64,000 bases of DNA from Campylobacterales bacterium (lineage in GTDB: Bacteria; Campylobacterota; Campylobacteria; Campylobacterales; Sulfurimonadaceae), in assembly GCA_026390165.1 (NCBI GenBank), contig JAPLGM010000016.1, positions 62,001 through 126,000 on the forward strand. The letters run 5' to 3'. Positions 7,469 through 16,038 of this stretch are shown here, piece by piece (within the stretch, counting starts at the first letter, position 1; every line of letters starts with the position of its first letter). The translations under genes and the position numbers were made by a program. The notes under the pieces are model-generated. The model was not told the DNA's origin and made no database searches. It saw only the letters and a list, made by a program, of their open reading frames with translations.

Positions 7469-9043
7469 ATGAAAACAACAACATTATTGATACTAGTTAC
7501 GCTGAATGTATTTGCGGATGATGGGTATGAAGCCTATCGACAAAGTATTGCCGAGGAGTATAACGCCTATTACCAAAAAGAGATGAAGGCGTATCAAGCT
7601 TTTATCCAAACAAGTGATGGTATTCCCAATAAAATCAACCCGTACCAAAAAATAAATATTGTACCACCTCGGCCTGTTATTACCAAAGTCGTAGCACCTC
7701 CAGTTGTGAAGCCAACAGTGCCACTACCTAGCAGCAAAGTGACTCCTCCTATCGTAAAAGTTGTTATTCCCAAGGTGGAGCCAATTGTCCCAGAAGGTAA
7801 AATACTTGAAAAGCCCCAAAATATGATTCCCAAAGGGACACCAAGCGGCTCTCAGATCGATACTGTCAAACTGGAAAAAATCGACGTATCCAAACTAATA
7901 GCACCTCCCCCACCGCTTATTTCACAAACACCATCTACGATAACGGTTCAAAGTATGCAGCTCTCATTTTTCGGTACCTCGATCCCCATCGATCAAAATG
8001 CAGTTGCCTTTACTAAAACATTGCAACCCTCCAAAGAGGTATCTGATCTTGCAGATGAGATTCATGCACACGATACGCTGTTAATTAATCGTCTAAAAGC
8101 CATTCGTAATGAATACTCGTTGAACGATTGGGATATGGTAGTATTCGCGCAAGCATTGATGAATACGATCTATTCGGCGAAGGATCAAAAATTAAAGACA
8201 CTTCATATCATCGACGTTTTACGCGGTTTGGGATATAAAACATTGTTAGCAGAGGGGACGGATAAAAAACTCTATTTCCTCGTCCCAACGAAACAACCCC
8301 TTTATTCCAAATCATTTTTCGAAAGAGAAGGGGGTAAATATTATCTTTTTGCCGTCGATGAGCACCCTAGAGCGGATGCAAAAGTATCGATTAGCTTTTA
8401 CAAAAGCGCAGATGATGGGCAAGGTTCACCATTGGATATGCGGATGCTCAAAGATCCACTCATCGGAGTTGACCCCCAAACGGTGAATCTCAAATGGGAT
8501 TTTGAAAACAAAAAATACACGATGAATGTTACCCTCAATAAAAATCTTACGGCATTGATGGATATGTACCCTCAAGTTGAGAATGATGCCTATTTGCAAT
8601 CGCGTTCAGGGGTTAAACTGGTGCGTGGGCTTGCCTCCAATTTACTAAACGAGATTCAAAAGAACCATTTTACGCAAGAACAATCCATAGCCTTTATCCT
8701 CCGTTTCGCCCAACAAGCGTTTACCTATAAAACCGATTTTGATGCGTATGGATACGAGCGACCAATGTTCGTTGAACAAACGATTTTATTGCCGTATTCC
8801 GATTGTGAAGACCGAGCGATTTTATTGTCACGATTGTATCAAGAGGCGTTAGGATTGGATACGGTTGGACTGCGTTATCCGGGGCATCTCGCACTTGGAG
8901 TATCCTATAGTGGAAAAGGGGATTATTACACGACGCAGAATAAAAACTACTACGTAACCGATGGAACTTATTTTTATGCGAATCCGGGAATGAGTCAGCC
9001 AAGCTTTAAAAATGTTGCAGCGAAATTCTTGGGAACGAAATAA
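7469..9043 (+). CDS. Secreted transglutaminase-like protein with proline-rich linker
   Basis: I place the start at the ATG at 7469 (signal peptide MKTTTLLILVTLNVFADD, AGGAAAATAGG upstream) rather than an upstream in-frame ATG at 7436 inside the previous gene, giving 524 residues. Residues ~60-170 are Pro/Val/Lys-rich and look like a periplasm-spanning linker. The C-terminal domain carries a transglutaminase-like Cys-His-Asp triad: C446 in YSDCEDRA, H473 in YPGHLALG and D498 in YVTDGTY. Such domains act as proteases or amide-forming enzymes; the substrate is unknown. It closes the forward trio and converges with the PA14 gene across a hairpin. Confidence 0.7.
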   Translation: MKTTTLLILVTLNVFADDGYEAYRQSIAEEYNAYYQKEMKAYQAFIQTSDGIPNKINPYQKINIVPPRPVITKVVAPPVVKPTVPLPSSKVTPPIVKVVIPKVEPIVPEGKILEKPQNMIPKGTPSGSQIDTVKLEKIDVSKLIAPPPPLISQTPSTITVQSMQLSFFGTSIPIDQNAVAFTKTLQPSKEVSDLADEIHAHDTLLINRLKAIRNEYSLNDWDMVVFAQALMNTIYSAKDQKLKTLHIIDVLRGLGYKTLLAEGTDKKLYFLVPTKQPLYSKSFFEREGGKYYLFAVDEHPRADAKVSISFYKSADDGQGSPLDMRMLKDPLIGVDPQTVNLKWDFENKKYTMNVTLNKNLTALMDMYPQVENDAYLQSRSGVKLVRGLASNLLNEIQKNHFTQEQSIAFILRFAQQAFTYKTDFDAYGYERPMFVEQTILLPYSDCEDRAILLSRLYQEALGLDTVGLRYPGHLALGVSYSGKGDYYTTQNKNYYVTDGTYFYANPGMSQPSFKNVAAKFLGTK

Positions 9044-9050
9044 GGCTATT

Positions 9051-9069
9051 CTCCCCGATTTGATCGGGG
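9051..9069. terminator. Hairpin between convergent genes
   Basis: An 8-bp perfect stem TCCCCGAT/ATCGGGGA with a three-base loop lies eight bases after the transglutaminase-like stop and 13 bases before the stop of the convergent PA14 gene. The T-run after it is weak on both strands (a T-rich stretch appears 17 bases later on the plus strand), so it may act in both directions or as an mRNA end-protecting stem. Confidence 0.5.
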
Positions 9070-9081
9070 ATTCTACCAAAG

Positions 9082-10455
9082 TTATTTTTTAAACTCTTCA
9101 AACTCTTCTTTTGTCTCATGTTTATGACTGTGAAATGACTCTGAAACGACGATCTCAGGACCTTCGACAAAACCCGTAAAATTATTCGTGAGCATATAGA
9201 GAAGTTTCGTTTGATAGCTTTCAGGTTTGCTGTAAATATGGCGTACTTGTAGTTTATCACTAAAGGTTCCATCCCCAAAAAGCCATTTCACTTTTTTGAT
9301 TTTGATGTCGAGACTTTTGTTGATATACGAAAAATCAACCGCCAAAGGGGCTTTACCCGAACTTTTTGACGTTACTATTTCAATATCTGGAAGAACTTGA
9401 GGTGCTACTTGGTGCGTGATTGGTGCTTTGTACTCCTGAATATGTCCTACTAACCCATTTCCCGTATATAGATACATTTGGGGAATGATCGTTTGTGTTG
9501 AGATTCCTGGACCGCTCCAATACAATCGAGCAGCAGTAAATCCTGTATTTTCATAATAATCCATCTGAATAGTGTGAAAACCAGCAGAAAGTTTTACCGT
9601 ATTATTATACTTAGTCTCTGGCTGAACTATCCATTTATCAATCAATAAAGCTCCATCAATATAAAGTTTTACACCATCATCCACTGATGTGTAAAATGTC
9701 CAGTCTCCAGTCGTTGGAATATTGACATAACCTGTCCATTTAGCTTGAAAATAATCATTATTGATTGGATCCGCTGGATTTCCTGTACCCCAATCAAAAT
9801 TTATAATGCTATCTGTTCTTGATAAATTTACAGTTCCTGAGATTGGGTAGTTTTTACAGTCTGCCGAATTAGCCTTGTTATAATATTGTCCCAATAACCC
9901 ATCACCTGTGAGGATAGTTGCATTTGAAACTGAAATCGGCACCATTGTCGTATACAGATACGTTTGTGGAATAATTGCTTGGGGTAGTGAAGCGTCATTT
10001 CTCCACATTAAACGAATATAGGCTCCTCCCGTATATTCTTTAAATTTAATTTCTATGGTATGAAAACCTTTCGTCAAAGTAACCGTAGAAGTGTCACGAA
10101 ATTCACTGGCTCCACCCGTCCAGCTTTCACTTTCATACAGTGAAGCACCATCTATCGTCAACTTCATATAATCATCATGTGCTAAAGAAAACGTATATCC
10201 GGCTGTTTCTGGAATATAAATGGATCCTGTCCATAGTGCACTAAAATTATCGCTATTAACCCCTATAGGCCCTCCAAAACCCCAGTCAACATCTATTGTT
10301 GTATCCGTTTTTGCTACAGCGATTGGAGCACTCCAAAAGGTATTATTGTAATACGTTGCTGATAGCCCATTTCCACTGCTCCATACTGTAACAGCAAACA
10401 TCATCACCACACCAAAAACGGCTATCAACCGCGACAATAGTTTAAAAGGTCTCAT
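9082..10455 (-). CDS. Secreted protein with two PA14 domains and a PKD domain
   Basis: This 457-residue exported protein has an N-terminal signal peptide (MRPFKLLSRLIAVFGVVMMF). Two PA14-type beta-barrel modules follow (~30-165 and ~185-335), each with WTGSIYIPETAGYTFSL or WTGYVNIPTTGDWTFYT, the D-D-Y/G turn, and a LYWSGP / LMWRND strand. A C-terminal PKD domain (~355-440) has KAPLAVDFSY and WLFGDGTFSD. PA14 modules commonly bind glycans, so a surface adhesin or glycan-binding role is inferred. No catalytic domain or C-terminal anchor is seen. AAGGAGG precedes the ATG. It heads toward the transglutaminase-like gene. Confidence 0.85.
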   Translation of the reverse strand: MRPFKLLSRLIAVFGVVMMFAVTVWSSGNGLSATYYNNTFWSAPIAVAKTDTTIDVDWGFGGPIGVNSDNFSALWTGSIYIPETAGYTFSLAHDDYMKLTIDGASLYESESWTGGASEFRDTSTVTLTKGFHTIEIKFKEYTGGAYIRLMWRNDASLPQAIIPQTYLYTTMVPISVSNATILTGDGLLGQYYNKANSADCKNYPISGTVNLSRTDSIINFDWGTGNPADPINNDYFQAKWTGYVNIPTTGDWTFYTSVDDGVKLYIDGALLIDKWIVQPETKYNNTVKLSAGFHTIQMDYYENTGFTAARLYWSGPGISTQTIIPQMYLYTGNGLVGHIQEYKAPITHQVAPQVLPDIEIVTSKSSGKAPLAVDFSYINKSLDIKIKKVKWLFGDGTFSDKLQVRHIYSKPESYQTKLLYMLTNNFTGFVEGPEIVVSESFHSHKHETKEEFEEFKK

Positions 10456-10476
10456 TTTATCCTCCTTGGGATTATC

Positions 10477-10575
10477 TTAATACACATCGCCATGTATGCC
10501 GATGTCAACTAGCACGATTTGTTCATCAACTATCTGCAAAATCAACATAGTCCCCTTTTTTGGTGTTATAAAACT
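10477..10575 (-). pseudogene. Remnant of a RelE/YafQ-type toxin C-terminus
   Basis: On the minus strand an open stretch just downstream of the small lipoprotein gene reads ITPKKGTMLILQIVDEQIV then LVDIGIHGDVY and a TAA. This resembles the end of RelE/YafQ/ParE-type toxins (the IGTHxEVY-like finish). The N-terminal two thirds are missing and no antitoxin is adjacent, so it is a scar of a lost toxin-antitoxin pair. Identification rests on a short match by eye. Confidence 0.45.
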
Positions 10576-10579
10576 TGAA

Positions 10580-11020
10580 TTACTCTACCACCATCCAAAC
10601 ATACAATTCATCCGTCGTCTTATCTTCCCAAAAGCTTTGGATTTTTGCAGTGACAACTTTTCCATTAGTCGTTTGAAAACTGTAGCTCTCAAGATTGGTT
10701 TGAGCACTTTGTGATGTGCCTACGGTTGATATTTTTTGGATGCTGCTTACTTCCACCCCCATTTGCCGTGCAATCTCATCGAGAGCACGACTGATAGCCA
10801 AGATTCGCTGAGCCGTTTTTCCATTGATATGGGGTTTGGAAATTCCCACTCCACCCATTTTTCCATCTTTGGATGTTTCATAAACCCATTTAGGTAATGA
10901 AGTGAGTGAAGACTCCGTATGAACAGCTATGGGAGTGGGAGGCGTAGTAGATGGAAGACACCCTGAGAGCAATAATGCACCCAAAAGTATGGGTACATAG
11001 GAGAGATATTTGACGTTCAT
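10580..11020 (-). CDS. LPP20-like lipoprotein
   Basis: A 146-residue lipoprotein. The lipobox LLSGC sits at the end of the signal peptide, then a Thr/Pro-rich stretch leads to the LPP20-type pattern LPKWVYETSKDGKMGGVGIS and the helix AISRALDEIARQMGVEVSS. A TTG two codons upstream, immediately after the stop of the preceding gene, is the alternative start. Expected in the outer membrane, facing the periplasm or the surface. It belongs to a minus-strand operon with the next two lipoprotein genes; the upstream stop is only six bases away. Confidence 0.75.
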   Translation of the reverse strand: MNVKYLSYVPILLGALLLSGCLPSTTPPTPIAVHTESSLTSLPKWVYETSKDGKMGGVGISKPHINGKTAQRILAISRALDEIARQMGVEVSSIQKISTVGTSQSAQTNLESYSFQTTNGKVVTAKIQSFWEDKTTDELYVWMVVE

Positions 11021-11026
11021 TGTCAA

Positions 11027-11629
11027 TTATTGCACGGGTTGTGCGTCGAGTTTTTCCAATGAAGAATCTAACTCATCTTGAGCTTTTTTGGCTTGGAATT
11101 GTTGCCATAGCGCTGCATCGTTTTGGTAACTGCTTTTAACCGCTTCTTTTACCGCGGCAATTGTTTTGGAAGGATCCGGCATGACGACCAATACCCAGAG
11201 AGTTCCTGTTTTCGAAATCCATTTTTTGCTTGCTTTTGAGCCGCTCAGATTTTGCTTTGATAATTGCTTGGAGACATTTGCAACGACTTTATCCACTACT
11301 GCTTGATCACCAACCCCTGTTTGTTGAGTGAAGTTTTTCAACATATTGGTTACATTGACTTGAATTTGACGCGCTAAATCGTCACGTCCGTTTCCGGTCG
11401 CTTCGGTAATGGCGAAACTTAGTCCAGCAGGTCCTACTTTGGCTGAACCGGCTGCACAAATAGCACCCTCCACAGAAGGATCTAAAACCCATGCAGGAGC
11501 ACCATCAAATTCTAAACTTATTTGTGATGGAGCTTGCGCTACTACAGACTCTGGTTGTGGAGTACATCCACTCATCATTAGCACGCTAGCAGCAGCTAGA
11601 CTCATTAGTGTCAATTTAGTAAGCATCAT
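11027..11629 (-). CDS. LPP20 family lipoprotein
   Basis: The start at 11629 (MMLTKLTLM, AAAAGGAAAA upstream) is preferred over an in-frame ATG 11 codons earlier, giving 200 residues. Lipobox LMMSGC. The mature part has FDGAPAWVLDPSVEGAICA and GSAKVGPAGLSFAITEATGNGRDDLARQI, the classic LPP20 layout, then a long helical segment ending in a charged tail. The family includes FlgP of the Campylobacter basal disk and Helicobacter LPP20. Middle gene of the lipoprotein operon. Confidence 0.85.
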   Translation of the reverse strand: MMLTKLTLMSLAAASVLMMSGCTPQPESVVAQAPSQISLEFDGAPAWVLDPSVEGAICAAGSAKVGPAGLSFAITEATGNGRDDLARQIQVNVTNMLKNFTQQTGVGDQAVVDKVVANVSKQLSKQNLSGSKASKKWISKTGTLWVLVVMPDPSKTIAAVKEAVKSSYQNDAALWQQFQAKKAQDELDSSLEKLDAQPVQ

Positions 11630-11701
11630 TTTTCCTTTTTTGATTAGTATCGTATGTGACATTGAGCTATATAGTAGCTTAATTTACTTTAGTAAACAAG
11701 A

Positions 11702-12706
11702 CTAAATAAATAGGTCAACAAACCCTTTTTGGTAATCATATTTAACATAATCACCGACTCTGATTTGATCGGCTACTTCTTTATCCTCAATAAGAATCCA
11801 TGAGGTATTGGGGGTAATTTGGTCACTGACTCTTCCCTCACCGATGAAGATCTCTTCATTGTTGACGCTGCCATTTAATGGGTTGACGGTGCTTCGCATA
11901 GCATAGATTTTTATTTTGAGATTATAAGCAGCACCCTGCTGTGATCCAATTTGAGCCAAAAAGATCGTTTTACCATCGTTATTACGCCGTTCTGTAATGT
12001 ATCCCTTAGGGCTGAATTGGTTCAACAGAGCAACTTTAAGACTATTTGGAGCATTTTCTGCCGCTTTTGAAATCAACCCTTCTTGATCGAAATGGGATTT
12101 ACAGTACCCCTCTTCACTATAAGAGTCTGAACCTGAGAGTGAAAAAGAGTCAATGACTTTTAGGCTAGGAAGCTCATAGAGTTTCATCGTACCGCTTACA
12201 CTTCCTTGATAAGAACAGCTTGCTGGTGATGTGTAACATTTCCCTTTTTTATCACACGAAGTTCTGGATTCAGTAAACTTGGATGAGACTACCCCGCTAC
12301 TAAGTGCTCCTGAAATAGCAATATCGGCAATTTCTGGCCCTTGATATGTTTTTCCCGTATCCCCTTTTAATTCAACAAGAGAGAGTTCTTGTTGAAGTTT
12401 TACCGCTGCACCGCGATCCACGAGTTCGATCAGTTTTGAATTCACTAGAATTGCTTCGGTACTATCTGCGACCGATTTCCCACCATCGACACGTCGAACG
12501 AGATCTGTTGATCCATTTTGTAACGCCATAACGACGACTTTTGGTTTTTTATGCTCCAATTCACTTGCCGTTGGCATAATATCCGCTTTAGCAATAGGAA
12601 CTGGTTTATACTCGGTCAACTTGACTTTTGGACCACACCCACTCATGCCCATAATGACTGCCCCGCTGACTAAATAGGGGAGAGCTTTTTGAAAATACGT
12701 TTTCAT
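11702..12706 (-). CDS. CsgG/FlgO-like lipoprotein
   Basis: A 334-residue lipoprotein with lipobox GMSGCGP. The body resembles CsgG/LpoB/FlgO outer-membrane assembly proteins: KPKVVVMALQNGS, a long helix leading to ILVNSKLIELVDRGAAVKL, and a GPEIADIAISGALSS segment matching the nucleotide-like fold of that group. Around residues 160-180 is an unusual cysteine-rich strand (TSCDKKGKCYTSPASCSY), and another cysteine follows in EEGYCKS, so disulfides are likely. C-terminal residues 280-334 end in KYDYQKGFVDLFI. It leads the minus-strand operon and shares a divergent palindromic promoter with the LPP20 gene at 12882. Confidence 0.7.
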   Translation of the reverse strand: MKTYFQKALPYLVSGAVIMGMSGCGPKVKLTEYKPVPIAKADIMPTASELEHKKPKVVVMALQNGSTDLVRRVDGGKSVADSTEAILVNSKLIELVDRGAAVKLQQELSLVELKGDTGKTYQGPEIADIAISGALSSGVVSSKFTESRTSCDKKGKCYTSPASCSYQGSVSGTMKLYELPSLKVIDSFSLSGSDSYSEEGYCKSHFDQEGLISKAAENAPNSLKVALLNQFSPKGYITERRNNDGKTIFLAQIGSQQGAAYNLKIKIYAMRSTVNPLNGSVNNEEIFIGEGRVSDQITPNTSWILIEDKEVADQIRVGDYVKYDYQKGFVDLFI

Positions 12707-12743
12707 ATATGGATCCTTTATTAATAAAATAGTGTGAAAAAAG

Positions 12744-12777
12744 TTAATAACATATTATAATATAACGATGTTATTAA
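12744..12777. promoter_or_regulatory. Divergent promoter with 9-bp inverted repeat
   Basis: TTAATAACA (12744-12752) and TGTTATTAA (12769-12777) form a perfect inverted repeat with a 16-base spacer. The spacer holds TATAAT on the plus strand (12756-12761) and on the minus strand (12759-12754). The site lies between the divergent CsgG-like and LPP20 genes and could be an operator controlling both arms of the envelope locus. Confidence 0.5.
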
Positions 12778-12881
12778 GATCAATAACGATTTTAGCCAAT
12801 CAAATCTTAAATATCAAAGTTAATATTTCCATTTTAATCGCGATTTGTGGTAAGGTTTCATCTACATTTAAAAGGAAAATC

Positions 12882-13853
12882 ATGAAACGTTTGCTTGTTT
12901 TAATAGGACTTGGAATAGGGTTGATCGCAGGGGAAAATGTTCCATCGTGGTATTTTAATCCCCCATCGGATAATGAGGTGAGTTGGTATGGTGTGGGTGA
13001 GGGGAACTCATTACGTCAAGCCAAAGACAGTGCATTGGCGGATATTGCATCAAAATTGAGCGTTACGATTAGTTCCAAGGTCTCTAAGGATGCAACGCAA
13101 ACGACCTCAGGGGCGTTCTCATCGTATCATCAAAACGTTAATGTGAATCAAGAGAGTGAAGTGAAAAAGATGTCGTTTAATAATTTTGAGGTCATCTCCA
13201 CAAGTCAAAATGATTCCAAAGCATTGGTACTGGTACAAGTGGATAAAGCGAAGTTTTTAAAAGATCAATTGCAAACCCTTACGGATATGGTTAAAGAGCT
13301 GGATACGCTTCAACTCTCCCCCAAAGGGAAATCAATTTTAGAGGAGTATCAAGAATTCAAAAGTTTGGCGCCTGATGTCGAAAAAGCGAAGACTATCATC
13401 TCTATTTTGACAACATTCGACGTCCCTTTTGAACGGACGAAAATGTCACAAGCTGTGAGTGATTATCGTGACTCACTGGATGCGATCCGTTCCCAAATAG
13501 AGTTTTATATCAGTGCCGACAACGATTCTCATTACAGTGCGGATGTTCTAAAAGAGGCATTAGCAGCCGAAAAAATCAAGATTGTGCAACAATTCAATCG
13601 TAATAATACTAATTTAGTGATCGTCGATTTGGATACGGTAGCAACCAGTAAACAACTTTTTAGTACCTATATGGTCAATACACGAACAACCGTTTCGTTG
13701 AAATCAAAAGAGGGGGCTATCCTCTCGACCTTTATTGTGGAGTCACGAGGGAACTCCTCGATTGATTATGCAACAGCGCTTAAAAATGCCAGCAATAATT
13801 TCAAACAACAAGTGAATGAGAAAGGGATTTTCACCTTTTTAGGGATCAATTAG
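12882..13853 (+). CDS. Secreted LPP20-domain protein
   Basis: Start chosen at ATG 12882, with AAAAGGAAAAT upstream and a signal peptide (MKRLLVLIGLGIGLIAG); the longer frame from 12768 overlaps the promoter palindrome and is rejected. The 323-residue product has VPSWYFNPPSDNEVSWYGVG and the helix LRQAKDSALADIASKLSVTI, an LPP20 domain at residues ~20-125. The rest is helical to residue ~205, then an alpha/beta part with LVIVDLDTVATS whose role is not known. No lipobox, so periplasmic. It diverges from the lipoprotein operon. Its stop codon lies inside a short repeat of the kdsB 3' end. Confidence 0.75.
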   Translation: MKRLLVLIGLGIGLIAGENVPSWYFNPPSDNEVSWYGVGEGNSLRQAKDSALADIASKLSVTISSKVSKDATQTTSGAFSSYHQNVNVNQESEVKKMSFNNFEVISTSQNDSKALVLVQVDKAKFLKDQLQTLTDMVKELDTLQLSPKGKSILEEYQEFKSLAPDVEKAKTIISILTTFDVPFERTKMSQAVSDYRDSLDAIRSQIEFYISADNDSHYSADVLKEALAAEKIKIVQQFNRNNTNLVIVDLDTVATSKQLFSTYMVNTRTTVSLKSKEGAILSTFIVESRGNSSIDYATALKNASNNFKQQVNEKGIFTFLGIN

Positions 13854-13875
13854 ATCCCGAAAATCTTTTTTCCCG
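13850..13875 (+). repeat. Short copy of kdsB 3'-end sequence, left border of AT-rich cassette
   Basis: This segment (TTAGATCCCGAAAATCTTTT and onward) matches 16508-16534, the last codons of kdsB on the minus strand, with one substitution and a small length change in the T-run. The two copies bracket a two-gene AT-rich block. A 3'-end duplication of this type is often left by site-specific insertion, though no integrase is present. Confidence 0.5.
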
Positions 13876-13878
13876 AAA

Positions 13879-16038
13879 CTACAAATCGACAATATATCCT
13901 TCGAAATTTTCATCAATAGTAACTTCAAAATTTTCATAAAGTTCGAGATGGACTCGTTGTGAAAGCTCTTTTTCTTTTGCGTCTTTAGCTTCTTGTGTTC
14001 CTATTTTTTCTAAAATGCTTTGTTTGAGAGAATCACTTATTTCATGGACATCTATATCAAAATTATTTTCAGAATTATCAACATCTAATTGTCTAATTGA
14101 GATAAATTTTTTCTTATTCAAAATCAAAACTCTGTTTTTTACCTGACCGTAAAATATGCGAAAAACGGGGATTCGATAATGATCTATGATATATCGCCCT
14201 TCAAAAGATGAAAATGCTTTTAGCTCATCGCTTGGGTCTCTCCATGCACCTTCAAAGCTATTATTATTCATGATAAATTTAAAAGAGCCAAAGGCAATAA
14301 TAAAAGCATCATTAAGATCATTTACTTTTTTAACTGCATTTGAAAACTCTTTTTCTTCGAGAGTTTCACATTTAGGTACAACTAAATCAAGGATTTTTCG
14401 ATTTTCTCCCTCTGTAATATCACGAGCAAATTGAGAACCGAACATATCAATACCCATTACTAAATCACTGTTAAATGAATCCTTTGCTAAAAGGGTATTT
14501 ATTCCAAATGTTTGATCATTTTTGTCATCTATTTCTTGATATTGTTTAGTGTAATTCTGGACTATTTTTTTAAGACCCGATGATTTTCTGTAAGACTCAA
14601 AAAAACTATCTTTTAGCTTTTGAACTCGTTCTGGTTTGATCTTGGCATTGGTAACGTGTGATACTAAACCCTTTTCGCATTCGTTTTTAATATTTTGTAG
14701 AAAATTTGATAATTTTTCTTTATCAGCTTTGATTTCAAGAATAGCTAAGATATTGTTCTGAGTGAAAATTTTGTCCAATTCATTTTCTAATTTTTGAATA
14801 TAGAATTTTAAGTTAGCTATGTATCTTTCATCTTTATTGGATAATGAGATATTTGGTACGTTATCAGAATAAGAGAGAAGATGAAGAAGTAAATAGAGGT
14901 CATATTGTCTGTAATAATATGAACTTGAGCTGTGCCCTTCATGAAAATCAAATTTAGGATAATAGCCACGATCTTTTAAAGAGAGTATGAATTCATCTAT
15001 GCTTTCAGGTAGTATTGAATGACCCGCCCAAGAAGCGTCGGCATCTTCAGGTTGTTTAAATGTCCATAAAAAAATTATCCAGTCGTATTTTTGTCGTTTG
15101 ACTAAATAAGCTCCGATTCCATGTACTAATTCTTTTAAGTTTGAAAATAAAAATTGGTCATGAGCTTTTTTGATAATTTCTTTGGCTTCTTCGTCTTTAG
15201 ACTCTTTTTCTAAAACGATTTTTTTGATGTGGTCAAATTCGGTAAGCCATTGATCCAATGCCTCTCTTGTATTTAAATACAGAAATTGTTCATCCAATTT
15301 TGATATGTTATTAAAATCGATTTGTTCGTCAAAGTCATTGTAATTGACAAAATCATAAAGATCGGAAGAATGGCCATAAAATCCTATGCCACTATGGAAC
15401 CATTCGATTAAATCTTTAAAAAAATCAATATCATTATTATCTATAGCAAAACGGATATACTCAAAAACTATTTTGTCGTATAACGGTAAAAAATCAAGGT
15501 TGAATTGTTGATTTTTTCTGATCCAATTGAATACGTGTGATGTATACCAGTGAAAACCTAATGAATCGCGATATATGCTTTTTTTATTCAAAGAATATTC
15601 AAATATTTCTCTATGGTATTGAAAAAAGATATTTAAAAATGACTCATAATTTATGAAATCTTTTTTATTTTCTTTACTCGGAGTCAGAGTCTCTAATAAA
15701 TCATCCATGTTTAATGCTATTTGTAGCCATAGTGATTTGCTCTCTTTGTCTATTGCACCAATGTAAGTGGTTTTATAAAGTTTCATAAGTTCTGTTAATG
15801 CTATTGAGTAATTATTATAATCCCAAGAAAATGAGTTGTTTTCAAGATTTTTTGAAATCATTAAGTCTTCAAAATGTTCTTTCTCATCTATGCAAAATAT
15901 ATCACTTATATGCATTGCTACTTTTGTTAATTGTTGAGTTAACAGTTCGTCATTGTCTTTTTGAATCTCTAATTTAAAAACTTTATTGAGAGATTTAAAA
16001 TAACTTATCAATAGTTCTTGTTTATTTTTTGATGACAT
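13879..16038 (-). CDS. Large hypothetical protein, AT-rich two-gene cassette
   Basis: I do not recognise this 719-residue protein. It appears soluble and largely helical, rich in Lys, Glu, Asn, Ile and Phe, with long amphipathic helices and no clear Walker, nuclease or protease motif. Notable stretches are WAGHSILPESIDEFILSLK near residue 340 and HYRIPVFRIFYGQVKNR near residue 630. Base composition is visibly more AT-rich than kdsB next door, suggesting acquisition. Its start overlaps the end of the upstream membrane-protein gene by 17 bases, so the two are surely co-translated. A defence or surface-sensing pair is possible but not shown. Confidence 0.75.
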   Translation of the reverse strand: MSSKNKQELLISYFKSLNKVFKLEIQKDNDELLTQQLTKVAMHISDIFCIDEKEHFEDLMISKNLENNSFSWDYNNYSIALTELMKLYKTTYIGAIDKESKSLWLQIALNMDDLLETLTPSKENKKDFINYESFLNIFFQYHREIFEYSLNKKSIYRDSLGFHWYTSHVFNWIRKNQQFNLDFLPLYDKIVFEYIRFAIDNNDIDFFKDLIEWFHSGIGFYGHSSDLYDFVNYNDFDEQIDFNNISKLDEQFLYLNTREALDQWLTEFDHIKKIVLEKESKDEEAKEIIKKAHDQFLFSNLKELVHGIGAYLVKRQKYDWIIFLWTFKQPEDADASWAGHSILPESIDEFILSLKDRGYYPKFDFHEGHSSSSYYYRQYDLYLLLHLLSYSDNVPNISLSNKDERYIANLKFYIQKLENELDKIFTQNNILAILEIKADKEKLSNFLQNIKNECEKGLVSHVTNAKIKPERVQKLKDSFFESYRKSSGLKKIVQNYTKQYQEIDDKNDQTFGINTLLAKDSFNSDLVMGIDMFGSQFARDITEGENRKILDLVVPKCETLEEKEFSNAVKKVNDLNDAFIIAFGSFKFIMNNNSFEGAWRDPSDELKAFSSFEGRYIIDHYRIPVFRIFYGQVKNRVLILNKKKFISIRQLDVDNSENNFDIDVHEISDSLKQSILEKIGTQEAKDAKEKELSQRVHLELYENFEVTIDENFEGYIVDL

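Noticed and set aside
10496-10714. 72-codon forward frame
   Set aside because: Mostly antisense to the small LPP20-like lipoprotein gene; the minus-strand RelE-like reading is more protein-like.
12768-12881. Earlier start of the LPP20 gene
   Set aside because: The extension overlaps the divergent promoter palindrome; the ATG at 12882 has a better ribosome-binding site and a signal peptide.
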